Shown here piece by piece: positions 33,179 to 42,937 of a DNA stretch of 64,000 bases (position 1 is the stretch's first letter; every line of letters starts with the position of its first letter). Origin of the DNA: JAICMB01 sp963795935 (GTDB lineage: Bacteria > Acidobacteriota > Terriglobia > Bryobacterales > Bryobacteraceae). Under the pieces are notes generated by a model. That model searched no databases and was not told the origin of the DNA. It worked only from the letters and a program-made list of their open reading frames with translations. The stretch covers positions 1,426,001-1,490,000 of the forward strand of contig CAWCJO010000004.1 of NCBI GenBank assembly GCA_963795935.1, given 5' to 3'. The translations under genes were made by a program, and so were the position numbers.

Positions 33179-35908
33179 CTACTCGCTCCTGAGCGCCGCG
33201 TGCGGATCGATGCGGGCGGCGCTCCAGGCGGGGACAAATCCGGCCAGAAGGGCTACGGCTATTAAGAGAGCAGCGGAGGCGAGCCAGACGGCGGGATCGC
33301 TCGGCTGCACTCCGTAGAGCGACGATCGAATGGTGGCCGCCGTTGCCAGCAAGCAGGGCGCGGCACAGAGAACGCCGGCGATGCCGAGAAAAGCCGATTC
33401 GCGCAAGACCATGGCGAGTACCCGCCGCGGCGTTGCGCCGATGGCCATGCGGATGCCCAACTCGCGATAGCGGCGCGTGACGGAATAGGACATCACGCCA
33501 TAGAGGCCCACGATGGCCAGCAGCGTTGCCAGCAGGGCGAACCCGATGGAGAGAAAGCCGAGGCTGCGCTCGACAAATAGCGACTCATCGATGATCGCGC
33601 TCAGGGGCGAAAGTTTGTTCACGGGAAGATCCGCATCGACGCGATGGACCAAGCCGCGAATGCCCGCTATCGCCGTCTCTTCGTTGGCGCGAACCCGGAC
33701 GTAGAAGGTGAGCGCGGAGAGGTGGGTATCCGCCAAATAAGGCAGGTATACGAAGGGCGAAATTTCGGAGCGGATGGTGCTGTGTTTGCTGTCGGCCACG
33801 ACGCCAATGATCGTCTGATCCAATTTCACGCGACCGGAGCCAAATGCAAAATGCATGCCGAGCGGATTTCTGCCGGGAAGATAGCGCTTCACAAACGTTT
33901 CGTTCACGATAGCGACGTTGGACGTGGGGAGGCAGTCGGACTCCCTGAATTGGCGTCCCGCAATAACTGGAATCTGCATAGTGGAGAAGTAGCCGGGGCT
34001 GACGAGATTCTTCAGATACGAATCGCGCGTATTCTCCTCGCCGCTCTGCGACGGCGCGGCCTCCACCGTAACATCGCCCCCTTGGTCGGAATCCTCCAGC
34101 AGGGGCACGGTTGCGATGGCGGCGCTTTCGACGCCCGGTAAGGTGGCGAGCCTTTGGCGCAGCTCCTCGCCGAAACTCTTGATGCGCTGCTGCGAATAGC
34201 CCGCCTGCATGGGATTCACCTCGAATGTCACCAGATGCGCGGTGTTGAATCCGACGTTTATGTTTTTCAGATTTTGCAGGCTGCGCGTGAAGAGGATGGC
34301 CGCCGTAATGAGAACGAGAGATAAGGCCACTTGCCCCACGACCAACGCGCGCCGCAGCCAAACGGAGTGCCCGCTGTGGCCGAGAGCTGCTCTCCGCCTT
34401 GAGCGCGGAAGAGACATCGGTGCGCGCGGATTGCCACGCCGGAAGAAGGCCGAAGGCGAAGCCGGCCGCGAGCGTCACGGCCGCGGCGAACAATAACACG
34501 CGCCAATCCGGGTGCGCCGAAATGCTGGCCGCGCTGAGATCGAAACTGAGCAGATGCAGCAGCGCGGGAGTACACAGATAAGCGATCGCGACGCCGAGCC
34601 CGCCGCCGAGCGTTGCCAGCACGAGGCTCTCGATCAGGAGTTGCCGCGTCAGCGCCGTTTTTCCCGCGCCCACCGAAATCCGAATCGCCATTTCGCGCTG
34701 CCTCGCCACGCCGCGCGCCATCAGCAGATTGGCGACGTTCACAACCGTGATCAGCAGCACAATGCCAACCATCGCCATCAGGATCTTGAGCGGATCACTC
34801 AGCGCGTCGCGAATATCCGCGTAGCCCTGGCCGCCGGGACTCAGCTCGATCTTCTTCTTCGAGAAGCTCTTCTTGAACTCCGCTCCCGGCGATTTCATAT
34901 AGGCGAGATCCTGGTCTCGCAAGCGGCGGATAAATCGCGTCCAACGCGGCCGCTGCTTGCGCCGGCGCCGATGCCCGGCCTTAATCGGCCCATGAGACTG
35001 CACCAATGATCGAGACGGTCGCCTAGCCGCTGCCGCGGATTCGGCGCAAGCTCGTCTTTCATCGTGATGGGCACGAACAGATCGGTGCGCGAGCTGACGT
35101 CGATTCCGTAGAATTGCGGCGGCGTAATGCCCACGACAAGGTAGGGTTGCGTGTTTAAGAGAATCGTCCGGTTCACAATCGCTGAATCGCCGCCGAAGCT
35201 TCGTTTCCACAGGCCGTAGCCGAGCACCGCCAGTCGATCGGCTCCGGGCCGTTGGCGTCGGCGGGAGTAAACAGGCGGCCGCGCCACGGCCTCACCTGAA
35301 GCACCTGAAAGTAGTTGCCGGAAACCAGGTCGCCATGAACGGTCTCGGTTCGATCGTGTCCGGTGAGGCTGACGTTGATCGACCGAAAGGCCAGAATGCC
35401 TTCGAAAATGCGGGAAGCTGCCGCGTTCAAATCCCGATAAAGCGGATAGGAGAAGCTGCTATTCATCCCATTGCTGTAGGTGTGGCCCTCTTCCGGCTTC
35501 TGGCTATGGAGAATCAGCAGCCGCTCGGGCGCGGGGACCGGCAGATAATCCAGCACCACCTGCTTCATCAGCGTGAAGACGACCGTGTTCGCGCCGATTC
35601 CCAGCGCTAAGGATAGGACGGCGATGGCCGCCACGGCCGGGGCGCGGCGCAGCATTCTGCAACGCTAAAGCGATGTCGCGTTTCATGGCTTCGAGCCATA
35701 CGACCAGGTCCGATTCGGCGGTAGTTTCTTCAAGCGATATGACGTTGCCCAATCGCTTTCGCGCCGCCGCTTGCGCCTCTTCGGCCGGCATGCCCCGCTC
35801 CATATATTCCCGAGTGCGCTGCTCAATATGCCACGCCAGTTCGTCCGCGGCATCCTTACTGACGACGTTTCGGCTGAAGCTGTTCTTCAGTTTGGCCAGC
35901 AGTCCCAT
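33179..35908 (-). pseudogene. Acidobacterial duplicated orphan permease (MacB/FtsX type), several frameshifts
   Basis: An ABC-type permease with two FtsX domains and no ATPase gene nearby, of the kind called ADOP in Acidobacteria. From ATG 35908: a cytoplasmic head (DELAWHIEQRTREYMERGMP), first TM (AAIAVLSLALGIGANTVVFT), MacB periplasmic domain (GNYFQVLQVRPWRGRLFTPAD, LGYGLWKRSFGGDSAIVNRT), then FtsX 1 (LLITVVNVANLLMARGVARQ REMAIR). The second half follows: RRALVVGQVALSLVLITAAI, SPGYFSTMQIPVIAGRQF, and a final FtsX domain ending HAALRSE. Frame changes occur near 35650, 35240, 34960 and 34390. Four one-base breaks in a gene with otherwise well-kept sequence point to either recent decay or consensus error. 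Confidence 0.85.
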
Positions 35909-35920
35909 GGCGGCGCCTCT

Positions 35921-36253
35921 CTAGACGAAGTTCAGCACCCGCTGCACGGCCGCAGTGGTCTGTTTCCAGCCGCTTTCTTCGCGCGCGAGCTGCCGTTTGC
36001 CTTTAGCCGTGAGCTTGTAGTAGCGGACGCGCCGATTGGTGTCCGACAGGGCCCATTCCGAAGCGATCCAACCCTCCTGCTCCATGCGGTGCAGCGCCGG
36101 GTAAAGCGATCCCTCTTCGATTTGCAACACCTCGCCGGAGATTTGCTGGATGTGGATGGTAATGCCGTAGCCATGCAAAGGGCCGCGGCTCAACGTCTTT
36201 AGAATCAGGAGGGTTAGTGAACCCTGGAGAGGTTTGGAAAGCAAGCGTCCCAT
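35921..36253 (-). CDS. PadR-family transcriptional regulator
   Basis: This 110-residue winged-helix repressor has the family block LQGSLTLLILKTLSRGPLHG followed by YGITIHIQQISG and the wing-proximal IEEGSLYPALHRMEQEGWI. Start MGRLLSKPLQ (ATG 36253) is preferred to the ATG nine bases upstream, being closer to the family start. The stop lies 12 bp before the permease gene, so the repressor and permease form an operon; PadR proteins of this group usually control the adjacent permease. A palindrome upstream is a likely operator. Confidence 0.93.
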   Translation of the reverse strand: MGRLLSKPLQGSLTLLILKTLSRGPLHGYGITIHIQQISGEVLQIEEGSLYPALHRMEQEGWIASEWALSDTNRRVRYYKLTAKGKRQLAREESGWKQTTAAVQRVLNFV

Positions 36254-36268
36254 GGCCGGCATAGTAGC

Positions 36269-36294
36269 ATAGATTTATAGGGATAGAAATCTAT
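36269..36294 (-). promoter_or_regulatory. Candidate PadR operator
   Basis: The perfect 8-bp inverted repeat ATAGATTT / AAATCTAT is separated by 10 bp, giving an 18-bp centre-to-centre distance, close to two helical turns and so suited to a dimeric winged-helix repressor. It starts 15 bp before the padR start codon. It is also much more AT-rich than its surroundings. The binding protein is inferred. Confidence 0.6.
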
Positions 36295-36327
36295 ACCTGT
36301 TGCGCGGGCTTGCCCGGCGGGGCCGGT

Positions 36328-36871
36328 CTACGCCATCACGAGTTGGGCCGCCAACGATTGCGGATCGATCACGCCCGCGAGCATCGCCTGAATCGCGTTA
36401 TTCGACGAGTTCTGAAATCCCGAAATAACATTCGCCGCCCGCGCCGCTCGCGCCGCTCGAGCTTGTTTGACCCGAGGCGTGCATCGCATGTCCTTGCCCG
36501 AGGGCGCCCGCCTGCTGCAACTCCTGTTGAATGCTTTGCACGTTGGGCATCGCGCCGTTTTGGGCCGCTGCGGCAAGCTGCTGCGAAGCGTCGCTGAGAG
36601 CGCCGGCCACCGCCGTCGTTCCTTTCGCCGCCGCCGTTTGCGCCGCCGTTTGAAAACTGCCCGCCATTTGCGATGCGATTTGCTGGAAGGCCGCTGGCGC
36701 CGTTTGCTGCAGGTTCTGCAACATCGCGAAAAAAGATTCGGCGCCGGCGCTTTGCGCCGAACCCGGCGCGCTCGAGTTCGAGGCCGATGCCGCCGAACCG
36801 CTGGCCGGGCTTGTCGTCGCCGTGGGCTGGGTGTGGTTCCAGGGAAGGTTAGAGACTGGGTGGATCGTCAT
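36328..36871 (-). pseudogene. Ala/Gln/Ser-rich low-complexity protein, one frameshift
   Basis: From ATG 36871 the product (MTIHPVSNLPWNHTQPTATT) is rich in Ala, Gln, Ser and Thr, with helical stretches such as FFAMLQNLQQTAPAAFQQIA. Near 36450 the frame changes to one ending ISGFQNSSNNAIQAMLAGVI and a TAG/TGA at 36328. No domain is recognised; the composition suggests an extended or coiled surface or phasin-like protein. Confidence 0.55.
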
Positions 36872-37123
36872 GCCATCCCGAAAGGCACCTCGGGCGCCAT
36901 CTGTAAGTCGTTGCCGCTCAATGGCGGCTGCTCCGCCGTTGTGCCAAAATTATGGCCCGCGCCAAAATCTCTGTTTTCGCCAAAATGGCACATCCTTCGT
37001 ATCGAATCGACACATGGCTTCGCGCAGCGCCCACGCATTGTGTTGCGGGCGCGGCGCTTCCAATGGAAAAAGGATTGCAACGGTAGCTTCCGCTACGGCA
37101 CTGTATGCTGGAAAGGATTAGCG

Positions 37124-37312
37124 ATGTTCGCCACGATTGAGAGGGAACGGCGTTTAGCCGCCTATAAAGAGATCCTTGAAAACATCGCTGTGCGGCGCGA
37201 ACGCGAGCGCGACCCTGGCGTCGGCGCTTCGATCGAGCGCCAGATCCTGTCGCAAGAACTGTCCTATCTGGAATACGCCTTTACGGCTGACGCGGCTGCG
37301 GCCTCGCGCTAG
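37124..37312 (+). CDS. Small charged helical protein
   Basis: A ribosome site (GAAAGGA) precedes ATG 37124. The 62-residue product (MFATIERERRLAAYKEILEN) is almost entirely predicted helix with alternating charges, as in small coiled-coil proteins. No family is recognised. Confidence 0.6.
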   Translation: MFATIERERRLAAYKEILENIAVRRERERDPGVGASIERQILSQELSYLEYAFTADAAAASR

Positions 37313-37340
37313 CCGATGCTACCTCGAAAGCGCCAATGGG

Positions 37341-37883
37341 CTATGCCCCGCTGGCCGCGCGCTCCAGGTCCATGCCGCTGTTGCCTACTGCCACGCCCAT
37401 GTGGCGGCGGCGCCAGTGGAGCCAAGCCGAATTCAACGTGCGAGCCAATTCGCCGGCGTCGAGAGGTTTGGCGAGAACATCGTAAGCCCCCAAGTTGAGG
37501 GCTTCAGACCACAGCTCGTGATCGGCAAGACGCGAAATCACGACCATTTCCGGCCGCCGCCTGCCCGCTAAGCGCGAGAAAACGTCTTTCCAGGTTCCGG
37601 CGCGCAAGTCACGCTCACACACCACAACCGAAATGCTGCTATCCGCCCCCAGCCGCGCCAGCGCCGAGCCTAGATCGTGCGCGCGCGAAAGCTTCCATTT
37701 AGAACCTTGTAACATCTTTGTTGCCGCGGCGTGGTCCTCCGCCAAAGGACTCACCAGAAGCACGCGCACCGGCATGCTTCCCGTTTCGCTCACGACTGTC
37801 TCCGGCGCGGCAGCGTGGCCGTGGGCTTCCTGAGCCGCCGCTGCTTCGAAATCCTGCACGGTGTTAAATGACGGAAACAACAT
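37341..37883 (-). CDS. Stand-alone response-regulator receiver protein
   Basis: The 180-residue protein has a flexible Ala-rich head (about residues 1-38) then a receiver domain: VRVLLVSPLAEDHAA (acidic pocket), VVVCERDLRAGTWKD (phospho-Asp), PEMVVISRLADHELW and DVLAKPLDAGELA (Lys-Pro). It has no output domain and no adjacent kinase, so it may act by protein interaction. The acidic pocket is E-D rather than D-D. Confidence 0.85.
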   Translation of the reverse strand: MLFPSFNTVQDFEAAAAQEAHGHAAAPETVVSETGSMPVRVLLVSPLAEDHAAATKMLQGSKWKLSRAHDLGSALARLGADSSISVVVCERDLRAGTWKDVFSRLAGRRRPEMVVISRLADHELWSEALNLGAYDVLAKPLDAGELARTLNSAWLHWRRRHMGVAVGNSGMDLERAASGA

Positions 37884-38194
37884 GTTACTGCCCTCGGGTA
37901 AAACCGGAACAGTCGACGAAATTCGTCGAGATCAAAAAAATTGAACTTGTTCCTACTCCCAAGCTAAAGCCGGTTTGCAGGCGAGTCAAGGGAAAATTAA
38001 AAAAAATTCGCATTGCTCGCTCGGGCGCCGCCGATAATGCAAAAATTCCCGTGACGCCGCATTCGCTAGCGCGGCAAATACTCGGAACAATGGGCCCGTG
38101 CGCGGATCGCGCTGGCCTCAACAGCGGCGCAAAACTCCCGTCGGACCAGCCCGGTGGCGTCGATTCTCCGGCGCCGGCGCCGTTTCACGACCGG
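37884..38194. promoter_or_regulatory. AT-rich intergenic region with palindrome upstream of the receiver gene
   Basis: This 311-bp region is the most AT-rich part of its neighbourhood. It holds the palindrome TCGACGAA-A-TTCGTCGA (37913-37929), about 30 bp before the receiver-protein start. On the minus strand TTGACT (37984-37989) with TAGCTT 17 bp downstream is a possible promoter. No gene is seen here. Confidence 0.45.
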
Positions 38195-38569
38195 CTAGAG
38201 ACTTCGAGCCAGCATGGCGCCCAGCACAACCGCCAGGAAGGCCGCGGCATTGTTGGCCAGAATATTCGCAGCGGCCAGCGCCATTTGCCCTTTTTCAAAA
38301 AGTCCCAAGGTCTCAAAAGCGTAGCTGGAATAAGTGGAATACGAGGCGCAGAATCCCACTGCGATAAAGATCCGCCAGCGGGGATCCGCCAACACGCGCT
38401 CACTGGTCCATACGAGGAAGAAACCCAGGATGAAGCTGGCTGAGATATTGATGATAAGCGTGCCGGAAGGAAAGCTCGAGGGAAACAGCCTGAAGACATA
38501 CCGCGCCACGAAATAACGGAGATTGGCGCCGAGGATTGCGCCCAATGAAATCAACAGGACCGTTTGCAA
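38195..38569 (-). CDS. crcB: Fluoride exporter FluC/CrcB
   Basis: This is a 124-residue dual-topology fluoride channel with four membrane segments. Family hallmarks are the opening GAILGANLRYFVARY, the TLIINISASFILGFF segment, and GFCASYSTYSSYAFET, which carries the polar track and phenylalanine region that lines the pore. The start is TTG 38569, with GGAG six bases upstream. Two copies in opposite orientation form the channel, so one gene suffices. Expression should be controlled by the fluoride aptamer just upstream. Confidence 0.95.
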   Translation of the reverse strand: MQTVLLISLGAILGANLRYFVARYVFRLFPSSFPSGTLIINISASFILGFFLVWTSERVLADPRWRIFIAVGFCASYSTYSSYAFETLGLFEKGQMALAAANILANNAAAFLAVVLGAMLARSL

Positions 38570-38573
38570 ATTA

Positions 38574-38601
38574 GACTCCGACCGTGAGAGTGGTAGGAGT
38601 C
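38574..38601 (-). promoter_or_regulatory. Riboswitch expression platform (ribosome-site sequestering hairpin)
   Basis: GACTCC (38596-38601) and GGAGTC (38574-38579) are exactly complementary around a 16-nt loop. The GGAG of the second arm is the only good ribosome site for the TTG start at 38569. With fluoride bound, ACTCC is tied up in the aptamer pseudoknot and the ribosome site is free. The structure is inferred from pairing. Confidence 0.75.
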
Positions 38602-38639
38602 ATCAGCCGTCGTGGGCGGTTTTGGCGAACTCCATCGCC
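38593..38639 (-). ncRNA. Fluoride riboswitch (crcB motif)
   Basis: On the minus strand the 47-nt aptamer reads GGCGATGGAGTTCGCC, then AAAACCGCC, a short hairpin, and GGCTGATGACTCCTAC, matching the crcB consensus almost base for base. The first stem is GGCGA/TCGCC; the pseudoknot pairs GGAGT (38629-38633) with ACTCC (38596-38600). The ACTCC strand can instead pair with the ribosome site of crcB (GGAGTC at 38574-38579), giving a simple translational switch. Confidence 0.95.
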
Positions 38640-38786
38640 ATGAATTCCCAGTTTAGCTTCCCTTTCTTGAAGGGGCAACAGCCCCGCGCCTCCGGGCGCA
38701 CGCAAGAATGAGCGACGCGACTCGCGGCTACGCCTCGGGATAAATATGACGCCGCTGCCCACCCACCGCCTAAAATGGTATTTCCG

Positions 38787-40436
38787 ATGCGAATAGCCCT
38801 CGCCCAGACGAACTCCACCGTCGGCGACCTCTCGGGCAATGCCCGCTCGATGCTGAACTACGCCCGTCAAGCCGATGCCGCCGGCGCCGAAGCGGTCGTC
38901 TTTCACGAGTTGTCCCTCACCGGTTATCCGCCCCGCGATTTGCTCGAAAAACAAAGCTTCCTCGATCAGACCGAAGGACATCTCAGCAACCTCGCCGCCG
39001 CGTCCGCGGGATTCAATGCCGCCCTGATTTGCGGGACCGTAACTTTCGCGGCGCTCCCCGCCGGCAACCACATCTTCAACACCGCCGCGGTGCTGCATCG
39101 CGGCCGCGTCCTGTTCCGTCAGCATAAGATGCTGCTGCCCACCTACGACGTTTTCGACGAGATGCGCTACTTTCATCCCGCCGAGCGGCAGTCCCTGGTC
39201 GAGATCGGCGGAACGAAGGTCGCTCTGACCATCTGCGAGGACGCGTGGAACGACAAGCAATATTGGGAGCGGCGCCGCTATAGCCGCGATCCGGTGGAGG
39301 AGTTGGCGCGCGGCGGCGCGAACATCCTGATCAGCATCAACTCCTCCCCCTACAACATGCACAAGCGCTCCCTGCGGCGCGACATTTTCGAGACTACCGC
39401 GCGCCATTTCAAGATGCCGGTGGTTTACGTCAACCAGGTCGGCGGCAACGACCAGCTCGTCTTCGACGGCAGCAGCTTCGCCATGGACGCCGCCGGAAAC
39501 GTCGTCGCCTCGGCGAAGTCCTTCTCCGAGGATCTGGTCCTCTTCGATAGCGAGCTGCTCACCGGCGAGCGGCACGACAATCTCTCGGGCGAGTGCGAGG
39601 CCGTTTATGAAGCGCTGGTGCTGGGAACGCGCGATTACATACGCAAGTGCGGATTCCGGAGCGTTTTGATCGGCCTTTCGGGAGGTATCGATTCGTCGCT
39701 GGTCGCGGCCATCGCGGTCGACGCGGTGGGGCGCGAGAATGTGACGGCCGTGGGCATGCCCGGACCCTATTCCTCCGGGCACAGCGTCTCCGACGCGCGC
39801 GCGCTGGCCCAAAATCTGGGCATTCGGTTTGAGACGGCGCCGATCGGGGGCGCCTACGGCAGCTTTCTCGAAGTGCTCGGCCCGCTGTTCGGCGACTGCC
39901 CCTCCGACGTCACCGAAGAAAACCTGCAATCGCGGCTGCGCGGCGTCACCCTGATGGCGCTGTCCAATAAATGGGGCGCGCTGGTGCTCACGACCGGCAA
40001 CAAGAGCGAGCTGGCCGTCGGATATTGCACTCTTTATGGCGACATGTGCGGCGGCCTGGCGGTCATCAGCGACGTTCCCAAGGTGCTCGTCTACCAGCTT
40101 GCGCGCATCGCCAACCAACGACACGCCGGCGCCATTCCCGAAGGCGTTTTCACGAAGGCGCCTTCCGCCGAATTGCGCGCCGATCAGAAAGATACGGATT
40201 CGCTGCCGCCTTACGAGACGCTCGATCCCATTCTCGGCGCTTACATCGAGCAGTATCAATCGCCGCAACAAATCGCCGCCTCGCAAAATGTCCCGATCGA
40301 GCTGGTCCGCGAGATCATTAATAAGGTCGATCGCAACGAATACAAACGCCAGCAGGCCGCGCCCGGATTGAAAGTCACGACCAAGGCCTTCGGCATCGGC
40401 CGCCGCTTTCCCATTGCCCAAAGGTTCTCCGAATGA
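38787..40436 (+). CDS. nadE: Glutamine-dependent NAD+ synthetase
   Basis: It makes NAD+ from nicotinic-acid adenine dinucleotide with ammonia supplied by its own glutaminase. The N-terminal nitrilase domain (residues 1-250) has the Glu-Lys-Cys triad in FHELSLTGYPPRDLL, RQHKMLLPTYDVF and TICEDAWND (Cys about 149). The C-terminal ATP-pyrophosphatase has LIGLSGGIDSSLVAAI (about 294-309) and TTGNKSELAVGYCTLYGDMCGG. The length (549 residues) is normal for the two-domain type. The stop overlaps the next start (ATGA). Confidence 0.95.
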   Translation: MRIALAQTNSTVGDLSGNARSMLNYARQADAAGAEAVVFHELSLTGYPPRDLLEKQSFLDQTEGHLSNLAAASAGFNAALICGTVTFAALPAGNHIFNTAAVLHRGRVLFRQHKMLLPTYDVFDEMRYFHPAERQSLVEIGGTKVALTICEDAWNDKQYWERRRYSRDPVEELARGGANILISINSSPYNMHKRSLRRDIFETTARHFKMPVVYVNQVGGNDQLVFDGSSFAMDAAGNVVASAKSFSEDLVLFDSELLTGERHDNLSGECEAVYEALVLGTRDYIRKCGFRSVLIGLSGGIDSSLVAAIAVDAVGRENVTAVGMPGPYSSGHSVSDARALAQNLGIRFETAPIGGAYGSFLEVLGPLFGDCPSDVTEENLQSRLRGVTLMALSNKWGALVLTTGNKSELAVGYCTLYGDMCGGLAVISDVPKVLVYQLARIANQRHAGAIPEGVFTKAPSAELRADQKDTDSLPPYETLDPILGAYIEQYQSPQQIAASQNVPIELVREIINKVDRNEYKRQQAAPGLKVTTKAFGIGRRFPIAQRFSE

Positions 40437-42916
40437 AAAAAATCATAGCCGCCGTTGTCTTCCTGGCATTCGCTCTGATCTCAACTTCGCAACCGCCGCC
40501 GCGCGAGCGGGTGGGGCCGGTCCTGGGCGGCTTTCTTCTCAACAGCGGTTGGAAAATCAACCCCGCCGGCGAACAGTTGCCGCTCGATACGTTCCCAATG
40601 TCGGCGGTGGTTACGCCCAACGGGCGCTTCCTGATCGTCATGAACGCGGGCTACCGGCCACCGTCACTGAGCGTAATCGATCTGCACGCCGGCCGCGAGA
40701 TCCAGCGCGTTCCCGTTCGCGACGCCTGGCTCGGCATGGCGCTCTCGCGGCAAGGCACGACATTGTGGGTTGGCGGCGGCTCGACTGCCGGCATTTTCGA
40801 ATTCAATTTGAATGACGAAGGCGCGCTGCGCGCTGCGCGGACCTTCGAGCTGGTCCCCGCCGCATCGCGCACTTGGCAGGATTTCGTCGGCGATGTCGCC
40901 GTCTCCCCCGATGGCCGCCTGATCTATGCCGCACAGCTTTATCGCGACCAGATCCTGATCGTGAATCCGCAATCCGGCATTGTCGTGGATAAGTTCAAGA
41001 CCGGACGCCGCCCCTATCGAATTCTGTTCCATCCCGACGGCAAATCGCTGTTCGTGACAAGCTGGGCCGACGGCGTGCTCATTCATCATCAGGCCGATAA
41101 CGGCAGCCGCCTCGATACCGTGCCGCTGGGAGCGCATCCTACCGACATGGTGTGGAGCGACCGCCGCCCCGACTCTGATGGGGACCAGCCGCCCTCCTAC
41201 GCCGCGCGCCTGTTCGTTTCCGCCGCCAACACCAATAATGTCTATAGCGTCGGCGTGACCGAAAGCAAAGAATTACGCCGCCTCGAAACCATCAACATGG
41301 CGATGACGCCGTTGCAGCCTCTCGGCATGACCCCAAGCGCGCTCGCTCTCAACGCCGACGGGAGCAAATTGTACGTCGTTTGCTCGGATGCGAACGTGCT
41401 CGGGGTCGTGGATGTCACTGAAGCGCGCAGCCATGTACTCGGATTCGTGCCGACAGGATGGTATCCCACGGCCGTGAAGTCTCTTTCCGATGGACGCCTC
41501 GTCGTCCTGAACGGCCGCGGCGGACGCAGCTATCCGAATCCGCAAGGCCCCAGTCCGGCGCGACGCCCGGAGCCGGTGCACGTCGGCGTGCCCAGCGTGC
41601 AATATGTCGGCGCGGAACAAAAGGGCACGGCATCCATCATTCCGCCGCTCACGGACGAGGCGCTCGACCAGTACACCGCGCAGGCCTTCGCCAACTCTCC
41701 GTACAACGACGACAAGCTCGGCAATCTCGGGCCGCTTGCCAAGCCCAGCGCCATTCCTTCGGAGCCCGGCGGCGCCACGCCCATTTCGCACGTCCTCTAC
41801 ATCGTCAAAGAAAACCGCACCTACGACCAGGTCCTCGGGGATATCGGCAAAGGCGAAAGCTCGCCGGCGCTGGTCTTATTCAATGAGAACGTCGCGCCCA
41901 ACCACCATAAGCTGGCGCGCGAATTCGTGCTGCTCGATAACTTCTACGTGAACGCCGATGTCAGCGCCGACGGCCACAATTGGTCCACCGGGGCCATCGC
42001 GCCCGATTACGTCCAGAAGCTATGGCCCAACAGCTACGCCAAGCGCCGCATTCATTACGATTACGAGGAACAGGACCCCGCCTCTGTTCCCGCTGCCGGT
42101 TATATCTGGACCAACGCCGCCCAGCGCGGCATCAGTATTCGCAATTACGGCTACATGGCTTCGAGTAAGAAAACGCCAGGCGAGGATGGAGTTCAGATTG
42201 AAGCCGTGCGCGATCCCGTGCTCGCTCCCGTAACGAACATGTATTACCGCTCCTTCGATCTCGATTACCAGGACGTGAAGCGCGCGCGGGTGTTCCTCGA
42301 CGATCTTGCAGAAATTCGAAGCGAGCGGCGAGATGCCCAAGCTGATCGTGATGCGGCTCGGTAACGACCACACTTCCGGAACCGCCGCCGGCAAAATCGC
42401 CCCGCTCTCGTCGTTCGCCGACAACGACTATGCTTTGGGCATGATTGTCGACGCCGTCTCTCATAGCCGGTTCTGGAGAAATACCGCGATTTTCGTTCTC
42501 GAGGACGACGCTCAGAACGGTCCCGACCACATCGATTCGCACCGCTCGCCCGCCTTCGTCATCTCGCCATATACGCACTTCGGAGCCGTGGACAGCACCA
42601 TGTACAACACGACGTCCATGCTGCGCACCATTGAGCTGATTCTTGGCTTACGCCCCATGACGCAATTCGACGCCGCCGCGCGGCCGATGTTCAACGCCTT
42701 CGGCATCAAGGGCGATATCGCGCCTTACACCGTCGAGAAACCGCGCATCAGTCTCGATGAACGCAATCCGCGGCAGGCGCCAGCGCGGCCCGTTCCGCGC
42801 GGCTTGACTTCAGCGACGCCGATCGCGCCGACGACGACGAATTGAACGACATCCTGTGGCGCGCCATTCGCCATAGCGATCCACCGGCGCCCGTCCGAAG
42901 CTTCTTCGCCAAGTAG
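40433..42916 (+). pseudogene. Exported beta-propeller/phosphoesterase fusion, two frameshifts
   Basis: An exported protein (signal MKKIIAAVVFLAFALISTSQ) with a YVTN-type beta-propeller (about residues 45-360; repeats such as VAVSPDGRLIYAAQLYRDQI and LALNADGSKLYVVCSDANVL). An acid-phosphatase/phospholipase C-like alkaline-phosphatase-superfamily domain follows (ISHVLYIVKENRTYDQVLGD, NADVSADGHNWSTGAIAPDY, IFVLEDDAQNGPDHIDSHR). The frame breaks at about 42310, where an extra C separates FLDDL from QKFEASGEMP, and near 42805. The end DDDELNDILWRAIRHSDPP...FFAK is typical of the family. It is translationally coupled to nadE. The breaks may be sequence errors. Confidence 0.85.
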
Positions 42917-42937
42917 CGCGGCCCGCTAGCTCAACCA

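Noticed and set aside
38590..38604. Match between the riboswitch 3' end and the target of the serine-recombinase element (CTGATGACTCCT)
   Set aside because: The aptamer consensus fully explains this sequence and no element end is near; a 12-bp chance match is acceptable in this window.
38603..38839. A short minus-strand peptide ending FMAMEFAKTAHDG
   Set aside because: Its end is the fluoride aptamer read as protein; the RNA consensus explains the sequence better.
38571..40421. A 616-codon minus-strand frame opposite nadE
   Set aside because: nadE is certain from its catalytic motifs; the minus frame has an antisense composition.
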